Below, in pieces: positions 54,112 to 63,943 of a stretch of DNA of 64,000 nt. This DNA is from an uncultured Muribaculaceae bacterium (GTDB taxonomy: Bacteria; Bacteroidota; Bacteroidia; Bacteroidales; Muribaculaceae), in NCBI GenBank assembly GCA_910579305.1, contig CAJTTA010000002.1, positions 28,613 to 92,612 of the forward strand, written 5' to 3'. Each line of letters begins with the position of its first letter. Position 1 is the first letter of the stretch. The notes beneath the pieces are model-generated. The model made no database searches and was not told the DNA's origin. It worked only from the letters and a program-made list of their open reading frames with translations. Position numbers and translations under genes: made by a program.

Positions 54112-57100
54112 ATGTTAATTCATTACTCGAAAAAGCTAATTTTCCTTCTGCTTGCATGCGCCGCTGCCGTGTCGCATGCCAATGTGGTGTCGATAGACAA
54201 CGCAAAGCAGTTGGCTGCAGATTTTTTTAGTGCAAGCAGTCAGGACAGATTAGCTTCATCTGATGCTCTCGATCTCGTGTACACATGCGGCACGACATCG
54301 CATCCACTGTATTATGTGTTTAACGCACGTGACGGCAAAGGCTTCATCATCATTTCAGCCGATGACTGTACCACCCCCGTGCTGGGATATTCCCTTGAAA
54401 ACAATTATGACCTCTCCTCCGTGCCCCCTGCCATGAAATGGATGATGCAGGGACTCGAGAGCGAGATCAAGGCCGCACCGAAGCTCCAGAAGCCAGTGGA
54501 GCAGGCCGAACGCCGGCGCATGGCACGCCGCACAGCCCAAAGCAATGAGAAAATCCTGCTCAAGACTCCTGAATGGCGCCAGGAATCTCCCTTCAACAGC
54601 ATGATACCGGGCAACCCCCTCACCGGCTGCGTGGGCACCGCCATGGCCATGATAATGAAATATCACAACTATCCGGAAAGAGGCACCGGCAGCTACAATC
54701 AGGTGAACTTCGATGTGGCTTATGACTGGGCCAACATGCGCATGGACAACTACCGCTACGGATACTCGCAGGCCGAGGCCGACGCTGTGGCCACTCTCAT
54801 TTATCACACCGCCACAAGTATCGGCACTCAGTTTGGCTACTCCGGTTCCAGCGCCTATGAGGTGAAGGTGCCGGCAGCTCTCATAAATTATTTCGGCTAC
54901 GATCCCGGAGTCTCCTATAAGAAACGCTCCGAGACCTCAAGCCAGGCTGAATTCGACCGCCTGGTGGAGAATGACATACGCGCCGGTCGCCCCGTGCTCT
55001 ATTGCGGTCAGGACGTGACCGCAGGCCACGCATTCGTAGTAGACGGCTACGACCCTCTCACAGGCATGATTCACGTGAACTGGGGCTGGGGTGGTGCCGA
55101 CGGCAACAACAACGGAGGCTGGTATGCAAGCACTGCGCTGAACCCCACCGTAAGCCAGTCTCACAGCTTCAATAATCTCACCACCATCATCTACAACATC
55201 AAGCCAGGCAACGGCAACAATGCCGCCTGGTCACCCATACATATCACGGCCGACGGACAGCAGGCCGGCCTGAGCGCCGACCTTAACGGCGATCTCACTC
55301 CCGGCAAGCCCTTCACCGTGCGCGTAGGCAATCTCAAGAACCTGAGCTACGACAAATTCTCAGGCAAAATCACCGTAGCATTATTTGGCGCCGACGGAAG
55401 CTTCAAGGCCGCTCTCAGCAAAATAGACGGACTCACGCTCAACGGCATGACCTTATATCCCAATTCCTATGTGGATTACAGCTGTCAGCTTGCAGCCGAC
55501 GCAGGTGTCTCTGTAGCCGACGGCGACATGATACGCCTGGCCACAAGCAGCGACAACGGAGCCACATGGCTTCCCGTGCCCGGCGAGCTCATCACCATCA
55601 ACGAGATTCCCGCCAAGGGTGCCGCGCCGCAATATTTCTCCGTGAGCCGGCCGGCAACAATCAACGATGCCACTTTCACCGGTGAGGATAGAGTGATACG
55701 CGGATGGAACTATCACTTCCGCGTGGCTCCCGCACACCCCGACCGCGATGTAGTGACAGTGAAGGCCAACGGATATCTGCTCACCCCCGACGCCAATTAC
55801 AACTACACCATAAGCAATGTGCGCGCCGATCAGGAGATTGCCGTGTACGTGCAGCCTGCATCTGAGATCAAGGAGAAACGCAGCCTCTGGGTTGAAACTC
55901 CGGGATCCCTCGAGACTCTTCTCGACGGTGGCGACGCCGCCTCTATCAAAGAGCTCACTCTCTTCGGCTCGATCGATGCCCGCGACTTCGCCTTCATCAA
56001 GAGCAGCATGAAGCTTACGCGCCTCGACCTCTCCGGAACAAGCATTGCCGCCTACGGTTCTAACCAGGCCAACGCAGTGCCCCGAGAAGCATTCCGCAAC
56101 ATATGGAGCCTGCAGGAGGTGATACTGCCCGGCAGTGTGAACCGCCTGAACAATGGCTGCTTCCGCTTATGCGGCATCAAGAAGATTGTGATTCCGGCAA
56201 AAGTGTCGACCTATGAATACAACGTGTTCAACGGCTCTTCGGGTCTTACCGACATCTATGTGGGCAATCCCAACGCAGCCTTCATCAACTGGTGTGTGCT
56301 TTACCCCTACGCAGGACAAATGACCCTCCACTGCCCGAGCCAGGCAGCTGTCAACAGCTATAAGAACAAAGAACACTGGAAGGAGATGAAAGACATCATT
56401 GTCGATCCGGTGCCCGCCACGACCGACTTCGCTTTTGCCGTGATGGAAGACGCCGCAGTGAAGTATAACTGCGACACCGAGCCCGGCCGCTACGAGAAGG
56501 GCAAGACCATCGTCTTCCAGGCCGAGCACATAGAGGACAATGACAACCGCATGGACGTCTATGCCAATTCCACTCTGCTCAAGCCTGACGCACAGGGTAA
56601 TTACTCCGTGACTCTCAATAACAACACGATTATCCACTTCGATCTCGTGGAGCCCTCTAAAGTAAGCACTTACGACTCTCCCTGGACCATAACCGGCGAC
56701 GGTGGCGCGATAGGTATGATCACCGATGCGGTGAACGTGCTCCCGGGCGTGCCCTTCACCATACGTGTGAATTCGTTTAAAGTAACCGAGAATGTATTCT
56801 GGGCCGCCGTCCTCACTACCGCCGATGGCCGAATCAAGGAATTCATCTCGCCCATAAGCAACTGGTCGGCCGGCCCCGGATCCGGATTCAAGATGAATGT
56901 GAACTGCTGTGTGACCGACGCAACTGTGCGCGAGGGCAACCTCATACGCCTTGCCACTTCTTTCAACAAGAAGACATGGGTGCTCGTAAACGGCGCCAAT
57001 GATGATGTGGTGGACGCTCTCCCGGCTCTCAACAATCAGACCCCCGTCTACAACTTCACCTTCCCCGAGGGTCTTGAAGAGAAAGCCAATCTCTCCGGCA

Positions 57101-60100
57101 TAGTGACCAGTGCTGTGCGCGGACGCGACCTCACCTTCAAGATCACGCCGAAGAACGCCACCGACGTAATAACTATGCTGGTCAACGGCACACCCGTGGC
57201 TCATGAAGCTAAATCTGTTAACTATTCTTTCATCGCCAAGGAAGACTTGAATTTTGATATCAGAGTCTTAACACCTGACCAAATGGAGGCGGTGACATTC
57301 GATCTCCAATCAGGCGAACGTCTATGGGATCCTAATAATTCGGCATTGAAGGAGCAAAGACTCGCTCAACTTCGTCCCAAGGTAATTATAAAAGGAAATA
57401 TCGACTACACTGACTTCGGATTATTCCGAGAATCAAAAGCATGGAGCACCGTGGTGTCTCTTGACCTTTCCGGTGCTACGATTGTTGCTGACAGAGCAAA
57501 ACCTTCCACTTATCCGGCCAACGAATTCCCCGCGGAAGCATTCTGCTCTACAAGTGCGGCTGCTACAGCAAACATCAAGCTGAAAGATCTAAAGTTCCCT
57601 CAATCTATAAGAAGAATTGGCGCAAGCGCACTCATCGGCTGTTCCGCAATAACAGAACTGGAACTACCTTTAAATCTATATAATGATGAGAATGCTGTTG
57701 TAAATGGCAGGGACAAAGCGCATCAAGGTGGACTGAAACGCGACTGTTTCAAAGGTTGTGATAACCTCACCACTCTATATTGTTACGCTGCTCCCAGCAA
57801 CAATAAAGTACATCACATAGACTTTAATTCAGTCTCAGGCTTTGGTAATAACGCTCATGACTATCCTAATACCCTTGGTATCAGCCATCATCCCAAAGTA
57901 ACACTTGTTGTAAAACCTGAATACTATAAAACTTATACAACACCCCATGAGACCAACGACTGGTATGGAAAGGATTGGATTAATGGTTGGAAATATCTGA
58001 ATTTCAATATCGCTTATGATTATCCCGTATATGGCATCAATTTCGATGTAACACGTTGCTTTACAAAAGATGCAAAATTAGACATCGCAAAGGTTGTCAA
58101 CTTCCTGGGTGACAATGTGTCGCAGGAAAGCTGTGATTTCAGCGGCAAGCTCTTTGTAGCCGCCAAGAGCAACGACACTCACCCCGAAGGCGTTGATGCT
58201 TACAATCCCAATCAGGGAGTGAAAGTATATGACAACGGCAAGCTGCTTCCCGATGAGAAAATCGCTTCCGACGGATCTCTGACGCTTACTTTCTATAACC
58301 CCAATGACTTAAGTCGTAAGGATCTCATAGGCGACCACACTATCGATGTCTTATACCTCTATGATGTGACCTTCAATTGCACATCGCAAAATATAATCAT
58401 CGAGCCGGAGGAAATCCGCAATAATGAGGAAACTGAGGGCGAGAAGGCCACTTTGTTTGAGACGTTCGACTACTACAATGCCACAGCGCCTGTGCTCAAA
58501 AGCGTGAGAGAGGACAGCTCCGTGCGTTTCAAAGTCAAGCTCACAGGCGTCTCCACATCGGAGGTAAGACCTGTGGTGAAAGTGGGAGAAACCGTCTTGT
58601 CGGCCGATGAGGATGGCTTCTATACTCTCGACGTCACCGACAGCAACATGGATGTCAACATCTTTGCTGTGCCCGTGAACGGCGCCACACTCAATCTCGC
58701 CGAGGTAGACGTGATTGATCCTGCCGAAGCCAAGGATGTGACCTCAATCGCACTCGCAGGCGACATCGATGCAGAGAAGGTGATAGACATAATCGAGCAG
58801 CTGCCCTCCCTTGAGCAGCTCGACCTCTCGGGTCTCTCGGTGGCTCTGCCCTCTGAGGCCATGGCCGGCAAGGAGACTCTGGTGAGCGTAGTGCTCCCCA
58901 ATGCCGCTGACATTGAGGCCGGCACATTCTCAGGCTGCACGAATCTCTCAAGTGTGCAGGTGCCCGAATGTGTAGACTATATCGGCGAGAATGCCTTCAA
59001 GGGCTGCTCTTCGCTCAAGACCCTGAGCTTCACCGGCATCAAGGCCGTGGGAGCCAACGCCTTCAACGGCTGCGACAATCTTACCAGCGTGACATTCATT
59101 GCCGCGCGTCCCGACTCTCAGCCTGCCCGCGTGCGCCGCAGAGCCGAAAGCTCACGCCCCGACTCCTATTCCTCCGATGCGTTTGCAGGTATCAACCCCA
59201 ACTGTATCATATATCTTGATGAAAATGTGGATACCCCCGAGGCAAAGGCCAATTATGTGCGTGTGCGCACAGAGTCATCGGCCGAAAACCGCAACCGTGT
59301 CTACGAATCCCTGCAGAGCATATACATCGACCCGGCCTATAACTTCGAGGCTCTCAACGCCTTCAACATAACCGAGGGCAACACCATCAGCATGGATATG
59401 GCTCTTGAAGCCTCTTCAGGCAACAGCCACTGGAAGGCACTCGTGCTCCCCTTCACTCCCGACAAGGTGACAAATGCCGCAGGCGGCGTCATGTCGCAAT
59501 TCCATGGCATGGCCGTGACCAATGAAAATGGCGTATACATGGCTGCATCCCTCGATGCAGAAACTGCCGGCACGCTTAAGCTGATGAACGGCATCCGGGC
59601 CAATACGCCTTACATCGTGAGCCTCTCCAAGGATACCGAGCCGGGCACCGTGCACTTTGAGGCACAGCAGTGCACCGTGCCTCAGACCCCCTCTGAGATC
59701 CGTGTGGCCGGCAGCGACTATGATCTTGTGGCCACTTTAAGCTCCCGCGAGCTCCAGGCATCCGGCACCTATCTTCTCAGTGACGACGGCTCCGCATTTG
59801 TAGAGGAGGGCACCTCCACTGCAGCGCGCGCCGCAGCGACTACCCAGGTAGCACCCTTCAGCGTGTATGCCGTGGCAGAACCGGGAAGCAGCTTCCCCAT
59901 CGACATAGACACCACCCCTGAAATACCCACAGGCATCCAAGAGGTGGAAGAGGGTGGCCTTACTGCCACTCGCGAAGGAGGCAAGCTCGTAATCTATGCC
60001 GACCGCGAGACCGAGATAGAGGTATTCAACATCGAGGGCCTGCGCATCAAGGTAATCCGCCTCGTAAATGGCCGCAATGTGATTGAAGATCTTACTCCGG

Positions 60101-60138
60101 GCGTATACGTGATCTCAGGAGAAAAGATAATCATCTAA
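54112..60138 (+). CDS. Secreted C10 (streptopain-like) cysteine protease with BspA-type leucine-rich modules
   Basis: 2008 residues. A signal peptide (about 1-23) and an inhibitory propeptide (ending near 150) precede the C10 protease domain, with catalytic Cys173 in LTGCVGTAMAMIM, His306 in AGHAFVVDGYD and NWGWGG. Downstream are three modules, each a beta domain followed by BspA-like leucine-rich strands: about 380-760 (LTRLDLSGTSIA), 860-1330 (VVSLDLSGATIV) and 1470-1690 (LEQLDLSGLSVA, ENAFKGCSSLKTL). The tail LTPGVYVISGEKIII resembles sorting tails of the other two large secreted proteins. Bases about 57200-58400 are clearly more AT-rich than the rest. Confidence 0.85.
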   Translation: MLIHYSKKLIFLLLACAAAVSHANVVSIDNAKQLAADFFSASSQDRLASSDALDLVYTCGTTSHPLYYVFNARDGKGFIIISADDCTTPVLGYSLENNYDLSSVPPAMKWMMQGLESEIKAAPKLQKPVEQAERRRMARRTAQSNEKILLKTPEWRQESPFNSMIPGNPLTGCVGTAMAMIMKYHNYPERGTGSYNQVNFDVAYDWANMRMDNYRYGYSQAEADAVATLIYHTATSIGTQFGYSGSSAYEVKVPAALINYFGYDPGVSYKKRSETSSQAEFDRLVENDIRAGRPVLYCGQDVTAGHAFVVDGYDPLTGMIHVNWGWGGADGNNNGGWYASTALNPTVSQSHSFNNLTTIIYNIKPGNGNNAAWSPIHITADGQQAGLSADLNGDLTPGKPFTVRVGNLKNLSYDKFSGKITVALFGADGSFKAALSKIDGLTLNGMTLYPNSYVDYSCQLAADAGVSVADGDMIRLATSSDNGATWLPVPGELITINEIPAKGAAPQYFSVSRPATINDATFTGEDRVIRGWNYHFRVAPAHPDRDVVTVKANGYLLTPDANYNYTISNVRADQEIAVYVQPASEIKEKRSLWVETPGSLETLLDGGDAASIKELTLFGSIDARDFAFIKSSMKLTRLDLSGTSIAAYGSNQANAVPREAFRNIWSLQEVILPGSVNRLNNGCFRLCGIKKIVIPAKVSTYEYNVFNGSSGLTDIYVGNPNAAFINWCVLYPYAGQMTLHCPSQAAVNSYKNKEHWKEMKDIIVDPVPATTDFAFAVMEDAAVKYNCDTEPGRYEKGKTIVFQAEHIEDNDNRMDVYANSTLLKPDAQGNYSVTLNNNTIIHFDLVEPSKVSTYDSPWTITGDGGAIGMITDAVNVLPGVPFTIRVNSFKVTENVFWAAVLTTADGRIKEFISPISNWSAGPGSGFKMNVNCCVTDATVREGNLIRLATSFNKKTWVLVNGANDDVVDALPALNNQTPVYNFTFPEGLEEKANLSGIVTSAVRGRDLTFKITPKNATDVITMLVNGTPVAHEAKSVNYSFIAKEDLNFDIRVLTPDQMEAVTFDLQSGERLWDPNNSALKEQRLAQLRPKVIIKGNIDYTDFGLFRESKAWSTVVSLDLSGATIVADRAKPSTYPANEFPAEAFCSTSAAATANIKLKDLKFPQSIRRIGASALIGCSAITELELPLNLYNDENAVVNGRDKAHQGGLKRDCFKGCDNLTTLYCYAAPSNNKVHHIDFNSVSGFGNNAHDYPNTLGISHHPKVTLVVKPEYYKTYTTPHETNDWYGKDWINGWKYLNFNIAYDYPVYGINFDVTRCFTKDAKLDIAKVVNFLGDNVSQESCDFSGKLFVAAKSNDTHPEGVDAYNPNQGVKVYDNGKLLPDEKIASDGSLTLTFYNPNDLSRKDLIGDHTIDVLYLYDVTFNCTSQNIIIEPEEIRNNEETEGEKATLFETFDYYNATAPVLKSVREDSSVRFKVKLTGVSTSEVRPVVKVGETVLSADEDGFYTLDVTDSNMDVNIFAVPVNGATLNLAEVDVIDPAEAKDVTSIALAGDIDAEKVIDIIEQLPSLEQLDLSGLSVALPSEAMAGKETLVSVVLPNAADIEAGTFSGCTNLSSVQVPECVDYIGENAFKGCSSLKTLSFTGIKAVGANAFNGCDNLTSVTFIAARPDSQPARVRRRAESSRPDSYSSDAFAGINPNCIIYLDENVDTPEAKANYVRVRTESSAENRNRVYESLQSIYIDPAYNFEALNAFNITEGNTISMDMALEASSGNSHWKALVLPFTPDKVTNAAGGVMSQFHGMAVTNENGVYMAASLDAETAGTLKLMNGIRANTPYIVSLSKDTEPGTVHFEAQQCTVPQTPSEIRVAGSDYDLVATLSSRELQASGTYLLSDDGSAFVEEGTSTAARAAATTQVAPFSVYAVAEPGSSFPIDIDTTPEIPTGIQEVEEGGLTATREGGKLVIYADRETEIEVFNIEGLRIKVIRLVNGRNVIEDLTPGVYVISGEKIII

Positions 60139-60162
60139 ACGCTCTCTTAACCCACTATGAAT

Positions 60163-60195
60163 CGGAGCCCGGATCGCATGAGATTCCGGGCTCCG
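60163..60195 (+). terminator. Hairpin after the C10 protease gene
   Basis: CGGAGCCCGGA (60163-60173) pairs perfectly over 11 bp with 60185-60195. It lies 25 bases after the stop codon. Confidence 0.75.
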
Positions 60196-60227
60196 GTCTT
60201 ATGAAAACGGCTGCAAAATCCGGCAGG

Positions 60228-60259
60228 TTTGTATAGTTCGCCATTTTTTCGTATTTTTG
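60228..60259 (+). promoter_or_regulatory. Promoter of tig
   Basis: TTTG at 60228-60231, a 20-base spacer and TATTTTTG at 60252-60259. The leader to the ATG at 60351 is about 85 bases. Confidence 0.7.
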
Positions 60260-60350
60260 CAGCTACATTCCGCCCTTAGGCATTGGTATGCGCATAAGAG
60301 ATGGAATTCTAAATGTATATTTATTAATATCCGATTATAATTCACAACCC

Positions 60351-61706
60351 ATGAATGTAACAATGAACAAGCTCGACGCCGTGAATGCCACCATCACCGT
60401 CTCGCTTGAGGAAAAAGACTATCAGAACAAGATCAAGAAGCTTCTTCGCGACATCAATAACAACCGTCCCGAACCGGGTTTCCGCCCGGGTCATGTGCCT
60501 GCCGCCCTCATCCAGAAGAAATACGGCAAGGCTGCCAAGACCGATGTCCTCAACAAGGAAGTGGCCGACGCTCTATACAACTACATCAACGAGAACAAGA
60601 TCAAGGTGCTCGGTAATCCCATCCCTGTGCCCAACCCCGACTTCAACATCGACGGCAAGGATTTCACCTTTGAATTCAAGGTGGGCATCGCTCCCGAGCT
60701 CAAGCTCGATGTCAACAAGGAGATGCACATACCCTATTATAACATCGAGGTGAGCGAGGAAATGATCCAGCGTCAGGACGAGATGCTCCGTCGCCGCTAC
60801 GGCAAGCAGGAAGCCGGCGAGACTGTCGAGCCCAACGCTCTCGTGAAAGGCGTGATGACCGAGCTCGATGCCGAGGGCAAGCCTCTGGCCGAAGGAATCG
60901 TGGTGGAGAACGGCATACTCTCTCCCGAATACTTCAAGAGCGAGGAGCAGAAGGCTATCTTCGCTGGCAAGCATGTGGGCGACGTGGTGACCTTCAACCC
61001 CGCTGCAACCTGCGACTCCAACGAGGCCGAGCTCTCCTCCATGCTCAACATATCCAAGGAAGAGACCGCAGCCCATCATGGCGACTTCTCTATGGAGATA
61101 AAGGAGATAATCGTGCTCAAGCCCGCTGAAGACGGAGAGGAATTCTTCGACGCTGCTTTCGGCAAGGGCAATGTGCACAATGCCGAGGAATATAAGGAAG
61201 CCGTGAAGAAGCTCATAGCCGGACAGCTTGAGAACGACTCCAACTTCCGCTTCACCATCGACGGCAAGGAAATACTCGTGAAGGCCGCCGGCGCCATCGA
61301 GCTGCCCGACGCCGTGCTGAAAGACTATCTCATAAGCGTAAACGAAGCTCTCACCGCCGAGAACATCGATGAGGAATACACCAAGATCCGCACCGATCTT
61401 GAATGGCAGCTCATCCGCGAGACTATTTCTCAGAACCTCGACGTGAAGGTAACTGCCGATGACATGAAGACCTTCGCCCGCCAGCTCGCAGAGAGCCGCT
61501 TCGCACAGTATGGCATGGCCGGACTCCCCGACAATGTGCTCGACCGCTATGTCGACGACATGCTCTCCAATGAGCGCACCCGCGAGCAGATAGCCACTCA
61601 GGTAGCCGACTCCATGATGTGGGCCGCCGTCAAGGAGGCTGTCACCGTCGATGAGAAGGAAGTGAGCGTAGAGCAGTTCAACGATCTCTTCAAGGCTGCT
61701 GAATAA
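60351..61706 (+). CDS. tig: Trigger factor
   Basis: 451 residues. It is the ribosome-bound chaperone that meets nascent chains at the tunnel exit. The ribosome-binding signature is PGFRPGHVPAALIQKKYG near residue 40 (GFRxGxxP). The middle PPIase domain is degenerate, as usual in this phylum, and the C-terminal arms are helical and rich in Glu and Lys. The upstream in-frame ATG at 60288 would add 21 atypical residues; ATG 60351 is preferred. clpP and clpX follow, a common gene order. Confidence 0.94.
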   Translation: MNVTMNKLDAVNATITVSLEEKDYQNKIKKLLRDINNNRPEPGFRPGHVPAALIQKKYGKAAKTDVLNKEVADALYNYINENKIKVLGNPIPVPNPDFNIDGKDFTFEFKVGIAPELKLDVNKEMHIPYYNIEVSEEMIQRQDEMLRRRYGKQEAGETVEPNALVKGVMTELDAEGKPLAEGIVVENGILSPEYFKSEEQKAIFAGKHVGDVVTFNPAATCDSNEAELSSMLNISKEETAAHHGDFSMEIKEIIVLKPAEDGEEFFDAAFGKGNVHNAEEYKEAVKKLIAGQLENDSNFRFTIDGKEILVKAAGAIELPDAVLKDYLISVNEALTAENIDEEYTKIRTDLEWQLIRETISQNLDVKVTADDMKTFARQLAESRFAQYGMAGLPDNVLDRYVDDMLSNERTREQIATQVADSMMWAAVKEAVTVDEKEVSVEQFNDLFKAAE

Positions 61707-61751
61707 GTGCATGCGGTAGTTGGCATGCCGCACACATCGACATAATCTGAG

Positions 61752-61781
61752 TGAGGACGCGGACGTTTTTTCGCGTCCTCA
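61752..61781 (+). terminator. Terminator of tig
   Basis: TGAGGACGCG (61752-61761) pairs perfectly over 10 bp with 61772-61781, about 45 bases after the stop codon. It separates tig from clpPX. Confidence 0.78.
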
Positions 61782-61875
61782 TCTGTTTACGAATATTTTC
61801 AACTATTCTGGCACAATGTTTGTTATGTTCGTGACATTTCTTCCTCGGAAACAATTTTTATAATTCTCTATTTTC

Positions 61876-62601
61876 ATGAACAATTCCGATTTCCGCAAAT
61901 ACGCCACAGGCCATCTCGGCCTCAACGGCAACACTCTCGACTCCTACACGGCTGCCGTCAACAACACTCCCGGCCTCGCGGCCCTGACATCTGCCGCTCC
62001 CCGGGCCGACTACATGAACCCTTACATCCTTGAGGAGAGGCAGCTCAACGTCACCCAGCTCGACGTCTTCTCGCGCCTCATGATGGATCGCATAATATTC
62101 CTCGGCACTCAGGTGTCCGACCAAAGCGCCAACATCATTCAGGCCCAGCTCCTGTACCTCGACTCCGCCGATCCCGGCAAGGACATAAACATATACATCA
62201 ACTCGCCCGGAGGAAGTGTCTACGCAGGTCTCGGCATCTACGACACCATGCAGTATATCAGCTCCGACGTCTCCACCATATGCACCGGCATGGCCGCTTC
62301 CATGGCCGCCGTGCTCCTTGTGGCCGGCGAGAAAGGCAAGCGATATGCCCTGCCCCACTCACGAGTGATGATACACCAGCCGCTGGGAGGAATACAGGGC
62401 CAGGCATCAGATATCGAGATCACCGCCCGCGAGATTCTCAAGCTCAAGGATGAGCTGTATCGCATAATATCCTCACACTCCGGCCAGCCGTTTGAGAAAG
62501 TGGAGCGCGATTCCGACCGAGACTACTGGATGATTGCCGCCGAGGCTCAGGAATACGGCATGATCGACCGTGTGCTCGTTAACCCCAACAAGAAGGACTG
62601 A
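61876..62601 (+). CDS. clpP: ClpP protease subunit
   Basis: 241 residues, longer than E. coli ClpP because of an N-terminal extension of about 40 residues. The catalytic triad is Ser142 (GMAASMAAV), His167 ([10 protein letters not shown]) and Asp216 (SDRDYWM), with the spacing of E. coli ClpP. It degrades proteins unfolded by ClpX. Its stop codon overlaps the clpX start by one base. A possible -7 variant, TATGTTCG, lies at 61824-61831. Confidence 0.96.
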   Translation: MNNSDFRKYATGHLGLNGNTLDSYTAAVNNTPGLAALTSAAPRADYMNPYILEERQLNVTQLDVFSRLMMDRIIFLGTQVSDQSANIIQAQLLYLDSADPGKDINIYINSPGGSVYAGLGIYDTMQYISSDVSTICTGMAASMAAVLLVAGEKGKRYALPHSRVMIHQPLGGIQGQASDIEITAREILKLKDELYRIISSHSGQPFEKVERDSDRDYWMIAAEAQEYGMIDRVLVNPNKKD

Positions 62602-63875
62602 TGGCTAAGAAGCAAGCACTTACATGCGTGATGTGCGGTGCGTCCGACTCGCCGCAGAACCGTGTGGTCACCGTATTCAACAATCTCACGATCTGCTCCG
62701 ACTGTATCGACTTCATCAACTCGCGCAGAGAGGAGTCGCTGCAGGAAGACAAGGCTGAGAAAGATACTGGCAATGAAATGCCGGCCAAGATACCTACCCC
62801 TCACGAAATCCGCGACTTTCTCGACCAGTATGTGATAGGCCAGGAGGAGGCCAAGAAATATCTCTCCGTTGCCGTGTACAATCACTATAAGCGTCTGGCG
62901 GAGATCGATGCCCGAGGCCATGCCGAGGCAAAGGCCGACTCTGAGGTGGACATAGAGAAGAGCAACGTGATTCTCGTAGGCCCCACAGGCACAGGCAAGA
63001 CCCTGCTGGCCAAGAGCATAGCGCGATTGCTCAATGTGCCTTTCGCAATTGTCGACGCCACTGTGCTCACCGAGGCCGGATATGTGGGAGAAGATGTGGA
63101 GAGCCTGCTCACCCGTCTGCTTCAGGCCTGTGACTACGATGTGGCGCGTGCGGAGAAGGGGATAGTCTTCATCGATGAGATCGACAAGATAGCACGCAAG
63201 AGCGACAACCCGTCCATCACGCGCGACGTATCAGGCGAGGGTGTGCAGCAGGGCCTGCTCAAGCTCCTTGAAGGCTCTACCGTGCTGGTGCCTCCCAATG
63301 GCGGACGCAAGCATCCGGAGCAGAAGATGATTGCCATTGACACGAAGAATATTCTCTTCATATGCGGCGGCGCATTCGACGGCATAGAGCGCAAGATAGC
63401 CGCCCGCCTCAACACGCAGGTAGTGGGATTCGGTCAAGACGCTACCAAGCGCAAGGAGCGCCTGAACAACCTCATGAGCTATGTGATGCCCATGGATCTC
63501 AAGAGCTTCGGCCTCATTCCCGAAATAATAGGCCGACTGCCCGTCCTCACAAGCCTCAATCCCCTTGACCGCGACGCGCTCCGCCGCATCCTCACGGAAC
63601 CCAAGAATGCCATTGTGCGCCAATACAAGCGCCTCTTTGAGATCGACGGCGTAAAGCTCGAATTCACGCCCGAGGCCCTCGATGCCATCGTGGACAAGGC
63701 TCTGGCATATAAGCTCGGGGCTCGCGGTCTGCGCTCGATAGCCGAGACTGTGATGGTCGACGCAATGTTTGATGTGCCGTCGCAAAACACAGGCGAATTC
63801 ACCGTAACTGCCGACTACGTGGAAGAGAAACTACGTGAAGCGCGTTTCGATATCTTAACCGGAAAAGAGGAGTAA
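62601..63875 (+). CDS. clpX: ClpX ATPase subunit
   Basis: 424 residues. It unfolds substrates and feeds them to ClpP. The N-terminal zinc-binding domain has CVMCGASDS and CSDCIDF. The AAA+ domain has Walker [16 protein letters not shown], Walker [12 protein letters not shown] and the pore loop [17 protein letters not shown] near the C-terminus is sensor 2. The ATG shares its A with the last base of the clpP TGA, so translation is coupled. Confidence 0.97.
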   Translation: MAKKQALTCVMCGASDSPQNRVVTVFNNLTICSDCIDFINSRREESLQEDKAEKDTGNEMPAKIPTPHEIRDFLDQYVIGQEEAKKYLSVAVYNHYKRLAEIDARGHAEAKADSEVDIEKSNVILVGPTGTGKTLLAKSIARLLNVPFAIVDATVLTEAGYVGEDVESLLTRLLQACDYDVARAEKGIVFIDEIDKIARKSDNPSITRDVSGEGVQQGLLKLLEGSTVLVPPNGGRKHPEQKMIAIDTKNILFICGGAFDGIERKIAARLNTQVVGFGQDATKRKERLNNLMSYVMPMDLKSFGLIPEIIGRLPVLTSLNPLDRDALRRILTEPKNAIVRQYKRLFEIDGVKLEFTPEALDAIVDKALAYKLGARGLRSIAETVMVDAMFDVPSQNTGEFTVTADYVEEKLREARFDILTGKEE

Positions 63876-63900
63876 TCACATAATCTCTACCGACATCAAG

Positions 63901-63943
63901 AATGCCGCGAATAGTGTAAAAAAACACTATTTTCGGCATTTTT
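63901..63943 (+). terminator. Terminator of clpPX
   Basis: AATGCCG (63901) pairs with CGGCATT (63934-63940) and AATAGTGT with ACACTATT inside, with a two-base internal loop; a T-run follows. The last 57 bases of the window hold no gene. Confidence 0.82.

Noticed and set aside
56167..57204. Open frame of 345 codons antisense to the C10 protease gene
   Set aside because: Shadow frame. Its end at the AT-rich boundary was kept only as support for the composition shift.
60573..61733. Open frame of 386 codons antisense to tig
   Set aside because: Antisense to a well-supported trigger factor gene; rich in His, Leu and Gly repeats typical of a shadow frame.
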